DNA of 64,000 bases from contig JAGMUV010000021.1 in the NCBI GenBank assembly GCA_020744425.1, positions 1,054,001 to 1,118,000 of the forward strand. The letters are read 5' to 3'. Each line of letters opens with the position of its first letter. The first letter of the stretch is position 1. The notes beneath the pieces were generated by a model. It did not search any database. It worked only from the letters and a program-made list of their open reading frames with translations, and was not told the DNA's origin. The position numbers and the translations under genes are program-made. This document shows, piece by piece, positions 11,989 to 21,298 of this stretch. This DNA is from Dactylonectria macrodidyma (taxonomy: Eukaryota; Ascomycota; Sordariomycetes; Hypocreales; Nectriaceae).

Positions 11989-13170
11989 TTAACCTTTATA
12001 TGATTGCAGCAGCTTGACGACGGCCTCGTGCCCGCTCATGGTGGCATATGACAGCGGCGTCCGACCCATCCTGTCCTCCGACTCGATATTGGCTCCCTTT
12101 TTGAGCAGCAGCTTGACGACGGCCTCGCGCCCGCTCTCGGCGGCATACGACAGCGGCGTCCGACCAATCCCGGTCTTCGACTCGATATTGGCTCCCTTCT
12201 CGAGAAGCAGCTTGACAATGGCCTCGTGCCCGCTCACGGCGGCATACGACAGCGGTGTCTGACCAATCCCAGTCTTCGACTCGATATTGGCTCCCTTCTC
12301 GAGAAGCAGCTTGACAATGGCCTCGTGCCCGCTCATAGTGGCATACAATAGCGGCGTCTGACCAACCCCAGTCTTCGACTCGATATTGGCTCCCTTCTCA
12401 AGAAGCAGCTTAACAATGGCCTCGTGCCCATTCTCTGCTGCCCATAACAGCGGCGTCTGACCAATACCGATCTGCGACTCGATATTGGCTCCCTTCTCGA
12501 GAAGCAGCTTGACAACGGCCTCGTGCCCGCTCTCGGCGGCATACAACAGCGGCGTCTGACCAATCCCAGTCTTCGACTCGATATTGGCTCCCTTCTCGAG
12601 AAGCAGCTTGACAATGACCTCGCGCCCGCTCTTAGCGGCATATAACAGCGGCGTCTGACCAATCCCGGTCTTCGACTCGATATTGGCTCCCTTCTTGAGA
12701 AGCAGCTTGACAATGGCCTCGTGCCCATTCTCTGCTGCCCATAACAGCGGCGTCTAACCAATCCCGGTCTTCGACTCGATATTGGCTCCCTTCTCGAGAA
12801 GCAGCTTGATAATAGCCTTATGCCCGCTCTTCATAGCATACCACAGCGGCGTCTGACCATCACTGTCCGTCGACTCGATATTGGCTCCCTTCTCGAGAAG
12901 CAGCTTGACAATGGCCTCATGCCCGTTCTCTGCTGCCCATAACAGCGGCGTCCAACCAATCCTGGTCTTCGACTCGATATTGGCTCCCTTCTTGAGAAGC
13001 AGCTTGACAACCGCCTCGTGCCCTTTCTCTGCTGCCCATAACAGCGGTGTCTTGCCGAATATTGTGTCTTTGGTCTCCAAGTCAGCGCCCTTTTCGACCA
13101 GCAGCCTGACGATCTTATCGTGGCCCTTCTCTGCTGCCTGGAATAGCAGCGTCTGAATCTCATCGTCCCT
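11989..13170 (-). repeat. Array of about 12 nearly identical ankyrin repeats (99-bp units)
   Basis: The units read TPLLYAAESGHEAIVKLLL then EKGANIESKTGIGQ, with only a few variable positions: around residues 5-10 of the unit (LWAAENGH, LYATMSGH, LSYAAVSGH, WYAMKSGH) and the turn before the next unit. DNA identity between units is very high, pointing to recent amplification or gene conversion. Confidence 0.9.
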
Positions 13171-14533
13171 TGTATTTATATCGACGACCTCCCGTTCTAG
13201 CGCTTTAAGTAGTAGACTGTATATTACCGGTTTATGCTCTGAAATGCGCCAGGTGTGCTGCAGCCAATATTGCTTTGCATAGGAGTAAAATTGGAACTGA
13301 TTTACAGAAGGCGATTTGAAATGTTTGCTTGCATCTGCGAGGACTTTGCTAATATCGCAGTTAGGCTGTCTCCGGGACTGCAAAAGCTTTAACGCAAGGC
13401 TTCGCATGCTGCCCGCAGCGTCTATTGAGCGGATAATCCTGGACGGCGCTGCTTCGGCCGATATTTGTGGGACTACTATAGTAGATAGTTGGGTATTGAA
13501 AACATCGTAATTGAGGTAAGTAATGATAACCTCTCTCATCGTCCTATTTGCGCTGTCCACTGTAAATACTGCGCCAGTCGAGTGTCTGAAACCGCTAAGG
13601 AGGAATTGCTTGACGCTATGGTGCACCAATCTTACGGTCGACTCTTCTTCATCGACGGCAATGGGGCTTCCGCAGCAGGCCAACGCCGAATATACATCGT
13701 TAAGAAGCCGTGTCGGGCTCCAGACAGCATTGCCTGGAACTACGCTCAAGGCTTCTCGAAGTTCTTCTGTTGTTAAAGGCCGGTGGGCCACGGTGACAAG
13801 CTGAAATATCCGCGTCTGATAATCCTTTCCCAACTCTCCCGATCTCTGCAGAATACGAGAAAACGTTTCTGGGAGATCTTTTGGGAGGTCCTTTAAGGCC
13901 AGATGAATGGCTTCATCTGTCTTCGCGGCGCATATGGATTCGATCTGAAGAGCCACCCAGAGGAACATTCCCTGAGCACCTCGCAGTAGGGCGTCCTCAA
14001 TTTCAAGGATAAGCGCAGGGTTCCCTATCCTCAGCTTTCTGGATTCTATGCGCCTCTCTAACTCCGCACTGATGAAGCCTGCAATATCGGGGTTGTCATC
14101 AGGAATCGCAATAGTCCTATGTTTAGCGAACAGTTCCGGACTTAACCTCAAGACATCATCAGACTCTAATCTAAATGAAACGCAGATACGTAGTGCAAAT
14201 GCGTCCTGGAGTTTTCGGAGGTGTTGAATTAATGTCCCTCTCTGAAGATCATTACATTCATCCAGCCCGTCTAGGACAATGGAGGCTTTGAAGTCAGGTA
14301 GAAGGGCGCGCTGGAGCATGCTGAGTATTCTTTCGGAATCCATGACTAAAGTAGTCGTATCGACGAGTTCCTCTACTATGGTGAGGTCTGGAATTGGGCG
14401 TAATAATTGTCGAGCCAAAGAGCTAAAGACTATGCGCGCTTTCAAGCTCTCGGAAATATCGTGGCAACAAAAGAAATACGCTACTGGGCGTTCCGTACTT
14501 TGAACGTGGAGGTTTAAATCATCGACAATATTA

Positions 14534-14784
14534 TGTTGCATCTGATAGGAAGGGTGCATTGTGATGTAAGTAGAAGCTCTTGATTTCTATCTAACTGAGG
14601 GCTCGCGGCAGACCTATTTGTAGGTTGCCCTCATAGCTATGATAAGGTTCTCGGTAGACCGGATCCCAAGGGATCCGGGTCTTCGAGACCGGCTTGTTAG
14701 GAAGCCGGGTCTTTGAGACCGGTTTATTAGAGATCCGAGCCTTTGAGACTTTATCTTCAGTCTCAACAGTTGATAGATGTGACA
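14534..14784 (-). repeat. 3' LTR of Copia copy A
   Basis: 251 bp, TGTTGCATC...GATGTGACA. Contains 30-bp tandem units at 14671-14700 and 14701-14730 plus a partial unit at 14731-14749, each with a GGTCTTYGAGACC palindrome. Confidence 0.95.
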
Positions 14785-14931
14785 TACCCCCCCAGGTTGA
14801 ATGGGGATTCAAACTGAATAGATAGGAAATATAGGAAAATGGCCCTTGTTGGAAGGACGGTTGTTGCGTAGGCTAGGAAAATAGGGATAGGAAATTGAAG
14901 GAAAAGACTGATAGAAGGAAATCGGGCTCTG

Positions 14932-17900
14932 CTAGCCCTCGTCATCTGTCTCGATCTGTGTCTCGATTAGACTCCTGATATCAATAAGTCCTAGCTGTCT
15001 GACGAAGAGTTCGAATTTCTGACCAGGCAGGGGCTTGGTCAGACCGTCTGCTAGCATCTCTGCTGTTTTCGTGTATTTGACTTGAAATAATCCATTGAAG
15101 TAGGACTGCCGGGCCCAACAGCTGTGGATATCAACGTGCCGTAGGGCTGTTCGGATCCGCGGGATCTGCAGAGTGATGAGCCGGATCGTCTGTTGGTTGT
15201 CACACTGAATGACTAGCTGTTGGTCTAGCTGAAGGTCTAGCTGTTGGAATAGCCGTTGGGTAGCTAGGGCTTCCTTAGCTGTGTGTGTGAAAGCAAGGAG
15301 CTCTGCTTCTGTAGATGAAGTTGTAACTGTATCCTGTTTCCCGGCTTTCCAGCTAATAGGTCCGCCGAACAGAGTCATGATCATCCCTTGGGACGATTTC
15401 CGGGTCTTCGGGTCGTCTGCGAAGGCTGCGTCTGATGCAACTAGGAATTCGAGGTCCTGATCCGTCTGATCGGCCGGGCCCGGGGCGGCTGCTGATCCGG
15501 CTGCTGATCCGGCTATTGGAATTGCGATTTGAATGATCGGTATTTGAGAGCTTTGACCGCTGAATTGGATAGCTAGATATCGGGTTGCGTAGAGGTAGAT
15601 GATGACCCTATCTGCGATCTGGTGATGGTCTTCCGTTGGATTGAGTAAGTGTTCTGCTAGCCGGGCTGCGGCCTTAGCTACGTCAGGCCGGCTGATGACT
15701 GCGATGTAGTTGATCGATCCGACTTTCTGCTGGAATAGGATCACCTGGTCCTGCTGGGCTTGATACGGGTTTTTCCGTAGGTCGTTGGTTGGTAGAGGGT
15801 TTCCTTTGAAATCGTCGGTTAGCTTGACCTTAAAGCGGGCAGCTGTTTTCTCGATGTATGAGTCCTGACAGAGCCACAGCTTCTTAGCTAGCTTATCCCT
15901 TAGAATTCGGATCCCTAGGAACCAGGAAAGGTCCCCAAGGTCCTGCATCTGATACCGCTGTTTGAGCCTATTGATCAGGGTCTCAGCAGCTAGCTGATCC
16001 TTTGTTCGATATAGCAAGACGATATCGTCAACGTAGAAGAAGACGGTCAGCCAGCTGTTGTTGCAGATACAAGGGTCTTCTGCACACTGCTGCAGACCTA
16101 GCTGCTGGAAGGTCTGAAGGAGGTCTCGTTGCCACAGTAAGGGTGATCTGCGTAGCCCGTATAGGGCCTTTCGTAGCCGTAGACTCCATCCGTGCCGTTT
16201 GAATCCATCCGGGCAGCGGATGTAGACTTCTTCGTCTAGTGGGCTGTTGGTGAAGGCGTTGATTGCGTCTAGCTGCCTAGCCTCTAGCTGGAATTTAGCT
16301 GCTATAGCCATAAGGACCCGGAAGGACCTTCCTGCTAAGGTTGCTGCATAGGTCTCTTTGTCGTCAAGGGGCTGAAGATCCCCTCGGACACAGAGCCGGG
16401 CCTTGAACTTCGTAAGGAACCCATGCTTATCCGTCTTGTATTTAAAGACCCAGGTCGTCGGGATAGGGGTCTTTTTGGCCTGTTCGGATAGAACAGCCTC
16501 AAAGGTCCCTTGACCCCACAGGTCTCTCATCTGGATCTCGCAGGCCTGCTTGAATTGGCGGCCAAAGGGGTGATTTTCTAGCTCTTTGAAAGTCCTAGGT
16601 TCCGGCGGAAGGTTCCGTCTGTGGAGCTTTTCTTCCCTTCCGTTGAAGAAGCTGCTGAAAAAGCTAGCCTTTCGGATTGGATCGATAGCTGGTTCGTCTG
16701 CTGGGCCGGTTCCTTGGCCCCTGATGCGGTCTGAGGCTCGAGACGCAGCAGGCCACGGTCTTCGCGGTCCTCGTGGGCCCCCTCGTCTAGCCGGCTCTGA
16801 CGTCTGTGTCGGCTCCGGGCTAGGTTGCCTGCTAGTTGGGCTGCCGGGCTGTTCCGGCGGCGTAGAAAATGGAGGATCCGGGCTTTCGGATGGCGGTGCC
16901 GTTGTCTGTGGGGTCGGAAGATAGGGATCTTCGTCATCGTCGTCGTCAGAGTCCTTGTCTTCCTGCTCGTTGAGATCTAGATCTTGGAACGCTAGGTCTT
17001 CCGGATCCGGGCTGCCCGGACTGTCCGGATTAGCTAGATCGGGTGTGGCTTCGGTACGGTCCGTAGCGTCGTCCGGGTCCGTGTCTTCGGGTCCGTCTGA
17101 CCTATCGAGGTCATGTTGATCGGGCTGTTCGTGCTGATCAGGGTCATCGAGGGCTACCTCGATCGTTGACCTGATTTCCTCGTCTTCATCACTATCGCTG
17201 TCAATGTGGGCTGGAAGCAGGAACCGCACCCTAGGCTGTCGAATTGGCTGAGGGATTGGGTGGTTCTTAGGATCATAGAAGGTTTTCTCGTCGAATGTGA
17301 CGTCCCTGACCCTCCGGACCTCTGACCTTTCCGGGATCCAGATCCTGAAGATGTTGTTCGAATCGTATCCAACTAGGTAGCCGATTTCTGCGTGGGCGGC
17401 TGTCTTTAGGTCCCGTTTTTGAGTGCTCTTCAAAGCTTCCGTAGTCATTGGATAGGCCCGGCAGCCGAAGGCCCTAAGGTGCGTTAGATCCGGCTGTCTG
17501 GAGACGAATCCGGTGTCCTTTCCTTGGTCTTGAAGCCAGGAAATTAGCAGCCCTAAGGGGGTCTTCCAGTCTCGGGCCTGTTGGGGCGATCTGTTATATA
17601 GGAAGACAGCTGTTTTCCAACCCTCGGACCAGAGATCGGGCGGCAGGTTAGACCCTAGTAACATAGACCTGTTCTTAGGAGCTATTACCCCCCCAGATCG
17701 TTCGGCAGGGCCGTTCTGAGCCGGGTTGTGAGGGCTCGAGGGTTCGTCCTCGATCCCTTCGTCAGTCATCCAATTGATCGATCGGATGCCTAGGGCCCTG
17801 TCGTTGTCCCTATGGATCCGGCAGATCCGGAGCCCGTATTGTGTCCGGATGTAGGATACGAAGGCCTGTAGGGCCCCTAGGACTGAATCCTGTGTCTGAT

Positions 17901-19866
17901 CGGATAGAAGATAGATGTGGATTAGGCCTGTGTATTCATCTTTGATCAGCAAGGCAGCCTGTTTTCCGTCATAGCTTGTGTGGAAGCTAAAGAGGTCGAT
18001 GTAGACCCTCCAATAGGGTCTCGGAGCTATTGTCTGCGGGCTTCGTCGGGAGACCTGTCTGCTAGCCTTGGCAAGGGAGCAGGCTTCGCAGTCTATTGCG
18101 ATAGGTCCCTTGATACGGACCCCTAGGGTCTGATCCGTAAGATGTTCAAGAGCCCGGGCGTTCAAGTGGCCTAGACGTTGGTGCCAGAGGATGGATTCGG
18201 CTGTCTGAGGCGCCCTAGGGTCTTTGGAAGAGGCTGCGGCTGCTGCTAGCAGGCCCGTTGGTCTGCCTTGGTCGGCAGAGGCTGCGGCGGCTGCTGTGGC
18301 CGAGATCGGTCTGACCTCGTTGAATTCGATGACTTGTTGGCGATGGTACCGTCGGGTATAGAAGATAGTCTCTATCCCTTGGAAGACGGCCCCTGTTTTC
18401 GGGTTCCAGTTGTATCCGGCTAGGATCATAAGATCTAGCGAGACAACGTTCGTGTGGAAACCCGGGATATAGGCTGCCCGTCTGAGCTGGAAGAGCCCGT
18501 CTTCAAGCCGTAGGTTGACCTGACCGTAGCCTAGGATTTGCAGCTCGGATCCGCCTGCAAAGATAGGCTCGGGGTTCCTAGAGGGCTGATAGGATGAAAA
18601 GCGTAAGAGGTTATTACAGATGTGTGTGTCTGACCCGGAATCAAGGATAAAGGAGTCCCTGAGCGGATAAACCCTCCCTGGAACGGTTATGACGGAAGCC
18701 GTAGATAGGATCGTTAGAGCCGGCTGCTGTTCCGGTTGCCGACCTAGCTGCTGACCTTGCTGTTGGTCCGGCGGCTGTGTGGTCTGAAGGGAAAGGCCGG
18801 CAAAGGAGCTGCCCTTGATGTAGCCTTCATCCCTGTTGTCTGTAGTGGCCTTTGGGGCCCCTGGCTGGGTATCCCTAGGCTTCTGTCTCTGCAGAGCTCG
18901 ATCTACCCGTTGTTTCGTAGCAGGGTCTTCGAGCTGTTGATTGATCTGGAATTCTATGTCTTGGTTAGGCTTCCATCCGGCCGGGCGGATAGAAGTAACT
19001 AGGTAAGGGCATTTTGAATAGAAATGCTGTTTGCCACAGAGGCAGGGGGTCTTTGGTCCCTCGGATCCGTTAGATCCGGCAGGCTTAGAAGAGCCGGTTT
19101 TCTGGAACGTGGAAAAGGACCCTTTCGGTGCCTTCGTCTCTGTAGCCTGTTTTTCGAACAGCTCGCTGATCTCAATACCGTCCGGGATCTTAGCTTCCCA
19201 GTCTTTCTTGCCCTTTGATGCCTTATATTGGATCTTATTCATCCAGATATCGGCGAAGGTGAGGTCCATCGGTCTGACAGCTTCTAGGAAGTCTAGGGTT
19301 GGTCTGAGACCCTTGGAGTCAGGAAGGCCTAGATTACGGGCTTCCGTAAGGACCTTCTGCCAGCTTGTGACCCAGTCCTTAGTCTTAGTCCGGCCGGGCC
19401 CCTTGAGGGCTGTTCGATATCGGTCAAGGACTTCTCTTTCATGGAACCAGGTAGCTGGCTGGATCCGGGCCCGTAGGAGGGCTAGTTCCTTTGCAACGTC
19501 ATCTTCATCGTCGATGACATCTCGATAGTTGCCGACGGTCAGGATGATCCGGTCTTGGATAGCGGATAGGGCCTTTTGGCGTTTTTCGTAGATTCGGACG
19601 TTTTCGAGATACTGTTTCTCAAGGCCATTAAGGTCAATCCTTTGGTCTGGGGTCAGCTCAGACAGCCTAGTCGCATCAGGCTTGATGTCTGCAGCTGTAG
19701 GAAAGACCGGTCGGGCTAGGGACTTCTTGTTTTCCTTAAAAGGGTCAATGAAGTCCCAGACGTCCTTCGTAGTAGCCGATTTCCGGATGCTGGCTATCCA
19801 GTGTTTCCAATCACTAGGCCCGTTGAGCTTGGCCCAGGAAGAGGCTTCCGTATCAGCAACGCCCAT
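14932..19866 (-). CDS. Copia copy A Gag-Pol polyprotein
   Basis: 1644 codons without a break, so Gag and Pol are in one frame with no frameshift signal. In order: a Gag-like N-terminus (about residues 1-270), a Cys/His-rich CLCGKQHFYSKC knuckle near 280, the aspartic protease (FILDSGSDTHICN), the GAG-pre-integrase motif (WHQRLGHLNARALEHL), an integrase core with Asp in VYIDLFSFH and the AQNGPAERSGG motif, an acidic/Pro-rich linker (about 900-1080), a type-2 reverse transcriptase (AINAFTNSPLDEEVYI, then YVDD in FFYVDDIVLL) and RNase H (SDAAFADD, SSTEAELLAF, QCDNQQ). All catalytic residues I can place are present, so this copy could be autonomous. The start at 19866 follows the 5' LTR and primer site by about 180 nt. 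Confidence 0.95.
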   Translation of the reverse strand: MGVADTEASSWAKLNGPSDWKHWIASIRKSATTKDVWDFIDPFKENKKSLARPVFPTAADIKPDATRLSELTPDQRIDLNGLEKQYLENVRIYEKRQKALSAIQDRIILTVGNYRDVIDDEDDVAKELALLRARIQPATWFHEREVLDRYRTALKGPGRTKTKDWVTSWQKVLTEARNLGLPDSKGLRPTLDFLEAVRPMDLTFADIWMNKIQYKASKGKKDWEAKIPDGIEISELFEKQATETKAPKGSFSTFQKTGSSKPAGSNGSEGPKTPCLCGKQHFYSKCPYLVTSIRPAGWKPNQDIEFQINQQLEDPATKQRVDRALQRQKPRDTQPGAPKATTDNRDEGYIKGSSFAGLSLQTTQPPDQQQGQQLGRQPEQQPALTILSTASVITVPGRVYPLRDSFILDSGSDTHICNNLLRFSSYQPSRNPEPIFAGGSELQILGYGQVNLRLEDGLFQLRRAAYIPGFHTNVVSLDLMILAGYNWNPKTGAVFQGIETIFYTRRYHRQQVIEFNEVRPISATAAAAASADQGRPTGLLAAAAASSKDPRAPQTAESILWHQRLGHLNARALEHLTDQTLGVRIKGPIAIDCEACSLAKASRQVSRRSPQTIAPRPYWRVYIDLFSFHTSYDGKQAALLIKDEYTGLIHIYLLSDQTQDSVLGALQAFVSYIRTQYGLRICRIHRDNDRALGIRSINWMTDEGIEDEPSSPHNPAQNGPAERSGGVIAPKNRSMLLGSNLPPDLWSEGWKTAVFLYNRSPQQARDWKTPLGLLISWLQDQGKDTGFVSRQPDLTHLRAFGCRAYPMTTEALKSTQKRDLKTAAHAEIGYLVGYDSNNIFRIWIPERSEVRRVRDVTFDEKTFYDPKNHPIPQPIRQPRVRFLLPAHIDSDSDEDEEIRSTIEVALDDPDQHEQPDQHDLDRSDGPEDTDPDDATDRTEATPDLANPDSPGSPDPEDLAFQDLDLNEQEDKDSDDDDDEDPYLPTPQTTAPPSESPDPPFSTPPEQPGSPTSRQPSPEPTQTSEPARRGGPRGPRRPWPAASRASDRIRGQGTGPADEPAIDPIRKASFFSSFFNGREEKLHRRNLPPEPRTFKELENHPFGRQFKQACEIQMRDLWGQGTFEAVLSEQAKKTPIPTTWVFKYKTDKHGFLTKFKARLCVRGDLQPLDDKETYAATLAGRSFRVLMAIAAKFQLEARQLDAINAFTNSPLDEEVYIRCPDGFKRHGWSLRLRKALYGLRRSPLLWQRDLLQTFQQLGLQQCAEDPCICNNSWLTVFFYVDDIVLLYRTKDQLAAETLINRLKQRYQMQDLGDLSWFLGIRILRDKLAKKLWLCQDSYIEKTAARFKVKLTDDFKGNPLPTNDLRKNPYQAQQDQVILFQQKVGSINYIAVISRPDVAKAAARLAEHLLNPTEDHHQIADRVIIYLYATRYLAIQFSGQSSQIPIIQIAIPIAGSAAGSAAAPGPADQTDQDLEFLVASDAAFADDPKTRKSSQGMIMTLFGGPISWKAGKQDTVTTSSTEAELLAFTHTAKEALATQRLFQQLDLQLDQQLVIQCDNQQTIRLITLQIPRIRTALRHVDIHSCWARQSYFNGLFQVKYTKTAEMLADGLTKPLPGQKFELFVRQLGLIDIRSLIETQIETDDEG

Positions 19867-20030
19867 CGCGATAGATGACTGCGAGCAACAGCGGAAGTTG
19901 ATAACCTAGTTTGGAAGGACTAGCTTGAAGAAGCTAGGTTGCAAGCCTAGGCTAGGAAGGAAGGGAGATAGGTTTGATAAGGGTCTGATGATACAGCTTG
20001 ATCAAAGAATATCGTCCGCTTCAGCTATAG

Positions 20031-20048
20031 GCAAACCGGGCTCATAAC
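20031..20048 (-). promoter_or_regulatory. Primer-binding site of Copia copy A (initiator tRNA-Met half)
   Basis: The plus strand directly beside the LTR reads GGGCTCATAAC (20038-20048), which is the sense sequence of the anticodon arm of fungal initiator tRNA-Met, with the CAT anticodon. Retroviral RNA made from the minus strand is therefore complementary to the 3' end of a 5' half-tRNA, the priming mode described for Drosophila copia. Confidence 0.75.
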
Positions 20049-20299
20049 TGTTGCATCTGATAGGAAGGGTGCATTGTGATGTAAGTAGAAGCTCTTGATT
20101 TCTATCTAACTGAGGGCTCGCGGCAGACCTATTTGTAGGTTGCCCTCATAGCTATGATAAGGTTCTCGGTAGACCGGATCCCAAGGGATCCGGGTCTTCG
20201 AGACCGGCTTGTTAGGAAGCCGGGTCTTTGAGACCGGTTTATTAGAGATCCGAGCCTTTGAGACTTTATCTTCAGTCTCAACAGTTGATAGATGTGACA
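20049..20299 (-). repeat. 5' LTR of Copia copy A
   Basis: 251 bp, apparently identical to the other LTR of this copy and to both LTRs of copy B. For the minus-strand element this LTR carries the promoter. Confidence 0.95.
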
Positions 20300-21298
20300 T
20301 ATTAGCCAGCAGAACGGACTTTCCTGACCCTAGCTTGCCTTTATATACTAGTGTGTAAGAATCTGCTCGGACTTTCCAGCCCTGGTATTCAGGGGTCCGG
20401 TTAAATAAAGTCGCGTTTCCAACCTTTCGAATCTCCTTCTACGTCGTCTGATAGTCGTATGTAGAGCAGGAATTGAGGACACGGACATGGGTCTTCAGCC
20501 TTTGGCGGCGCGACTCGGATTCAGAGAACCCCAACAGAGCTTTGAAGCGGAAGCTCTGCTCCTCAACGGTCTGACCCATCAGCAGGCTCACCTCCTCTCT
20601 GATCAAACTGGCCCACTGGTCGAGCTCCGATTCGTAGTTCTTCATATCGGAGTCGCTTAAGAACGACACTAGCTGTCCTAAGATCGACTTCTTTATTAAC
20701 TTCAACAGCTCATGACAGAGATGAACAACCACGATGAAATATTCAGACAGATGCGACTGTAGAGTCTTAGACCGGGGATAGAGCAAGGCCATCTTTTCGT
20801 AATGGGGAGCCGAGCGACCGACGATTATGAGAAGAGTCGATAACCTTTCGAGGCAGGAAGAGAAGTTCACAAGCGACTAAGTAGGACGTCAGCTAGAGAA
20901 CGAAAGAATAAGATTTCAAAAAGACTAACAAGTAATATCATTCTCACCAGCGACCAGACGCCGCATGCAATCATGTTCTGGGAACCGCCGACTATGATGT
21001 CCCCGAGCGCCGCGAACTGCTGAACGGCTTGTAGGACATTAGTCAAACGAGGTCCGAAACATCGCCCGCCGCCGAGCTTCCCAGAGGTGTGACGGTCAAT
21101 TTCGGCCGTGAGTCGCATGACATCGTGGATATCTGGAGGTGATTTGCACAACCGGGATCTGTAGGTACGGAAGGTAGCCTTCTGCTCGGTGGAAAGATCT
21201 GCCTCGAACTCCGAAGCTGCTTGCGCCAGGCGAATCTCAGCCTTCAGCGGCGCGGCTTTAGCCAGTGCAGAAGACATGGCGATGACACTCCGATGCAC

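Larger units (their letters stand above)
14534..20299 (-). mobile_element. Full-length Ty1/Copia LTR retrotransposon, copy A
   Basis: It has two 251-bp LTRs (14534-14784 and 20049-20299) with TG...CA ends that look identical. The target duplication TATTA (14529-14533 and 20300-20304) sits on both sides. One Gag-Pol frame is on the minus strand. A purine tract, CCTGGGGGGGTA on the minus strand, lies directly beside the left (3') LTR. The primer site directly beside the right (5') LTR matches the anticodon arm of initiator tRNA-Met. It lies inside the NACHT-ankyrin gene. Confidence 0.97.
11989..21298 (-). pseudogene. NACHT-ankyrin NLR, split by a Copia element and by two stop codons
   Basis: Three pieces join in frame once Copia copy A and one copy of its TSD are removed: exon 1 21298-20948, a 71-bp intron, exon 2 20876-20305, then 14533-11989. 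That gives 1156 codons. The N-terminal region contains ACGVWSL and IIVGRSAPHYEKMALLYPRS, as in fungal STAND N-termini. The Walker A is KGKLGSGKSVLLAN, directly at the insertion point, and the Walker B is SIVLDGLDEC. GMFLWVALQIES and RLVHHSVKQFLL mark the NACHT C-terminal part, and about twelve nearly identical 33-residue ankyrin repeats follow. TAG codons replace a Trp codon at 20441-20439 (codon 263) and a Gln codon at 12756-12754 (codon 901). NLRs of this build act in non-self recognition and regulated cell death in fungi; this copy is dead. Confidence 0.9.

Noticed and set aside
12333..12761. Arg/Ser-rich frames overlapping the ankyrin array
   Set aside because: They are alternative-frame translations of the 99-bp units.
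14545..14559. An ATG reading MHPSYQMQ as the start of the NLR and (at 25708) of the helicase
   Set aside because: Both lie in the same LTR sequence; the genes are merely truncated there by the element.
20106..20300. A 64-codon frame inside the Copia LTR (also in the other LTRs)
   Set aside because: Its first codon depends on the flanking host base and its sequence follows the 30-bp tandem units; no sign of a real protein.
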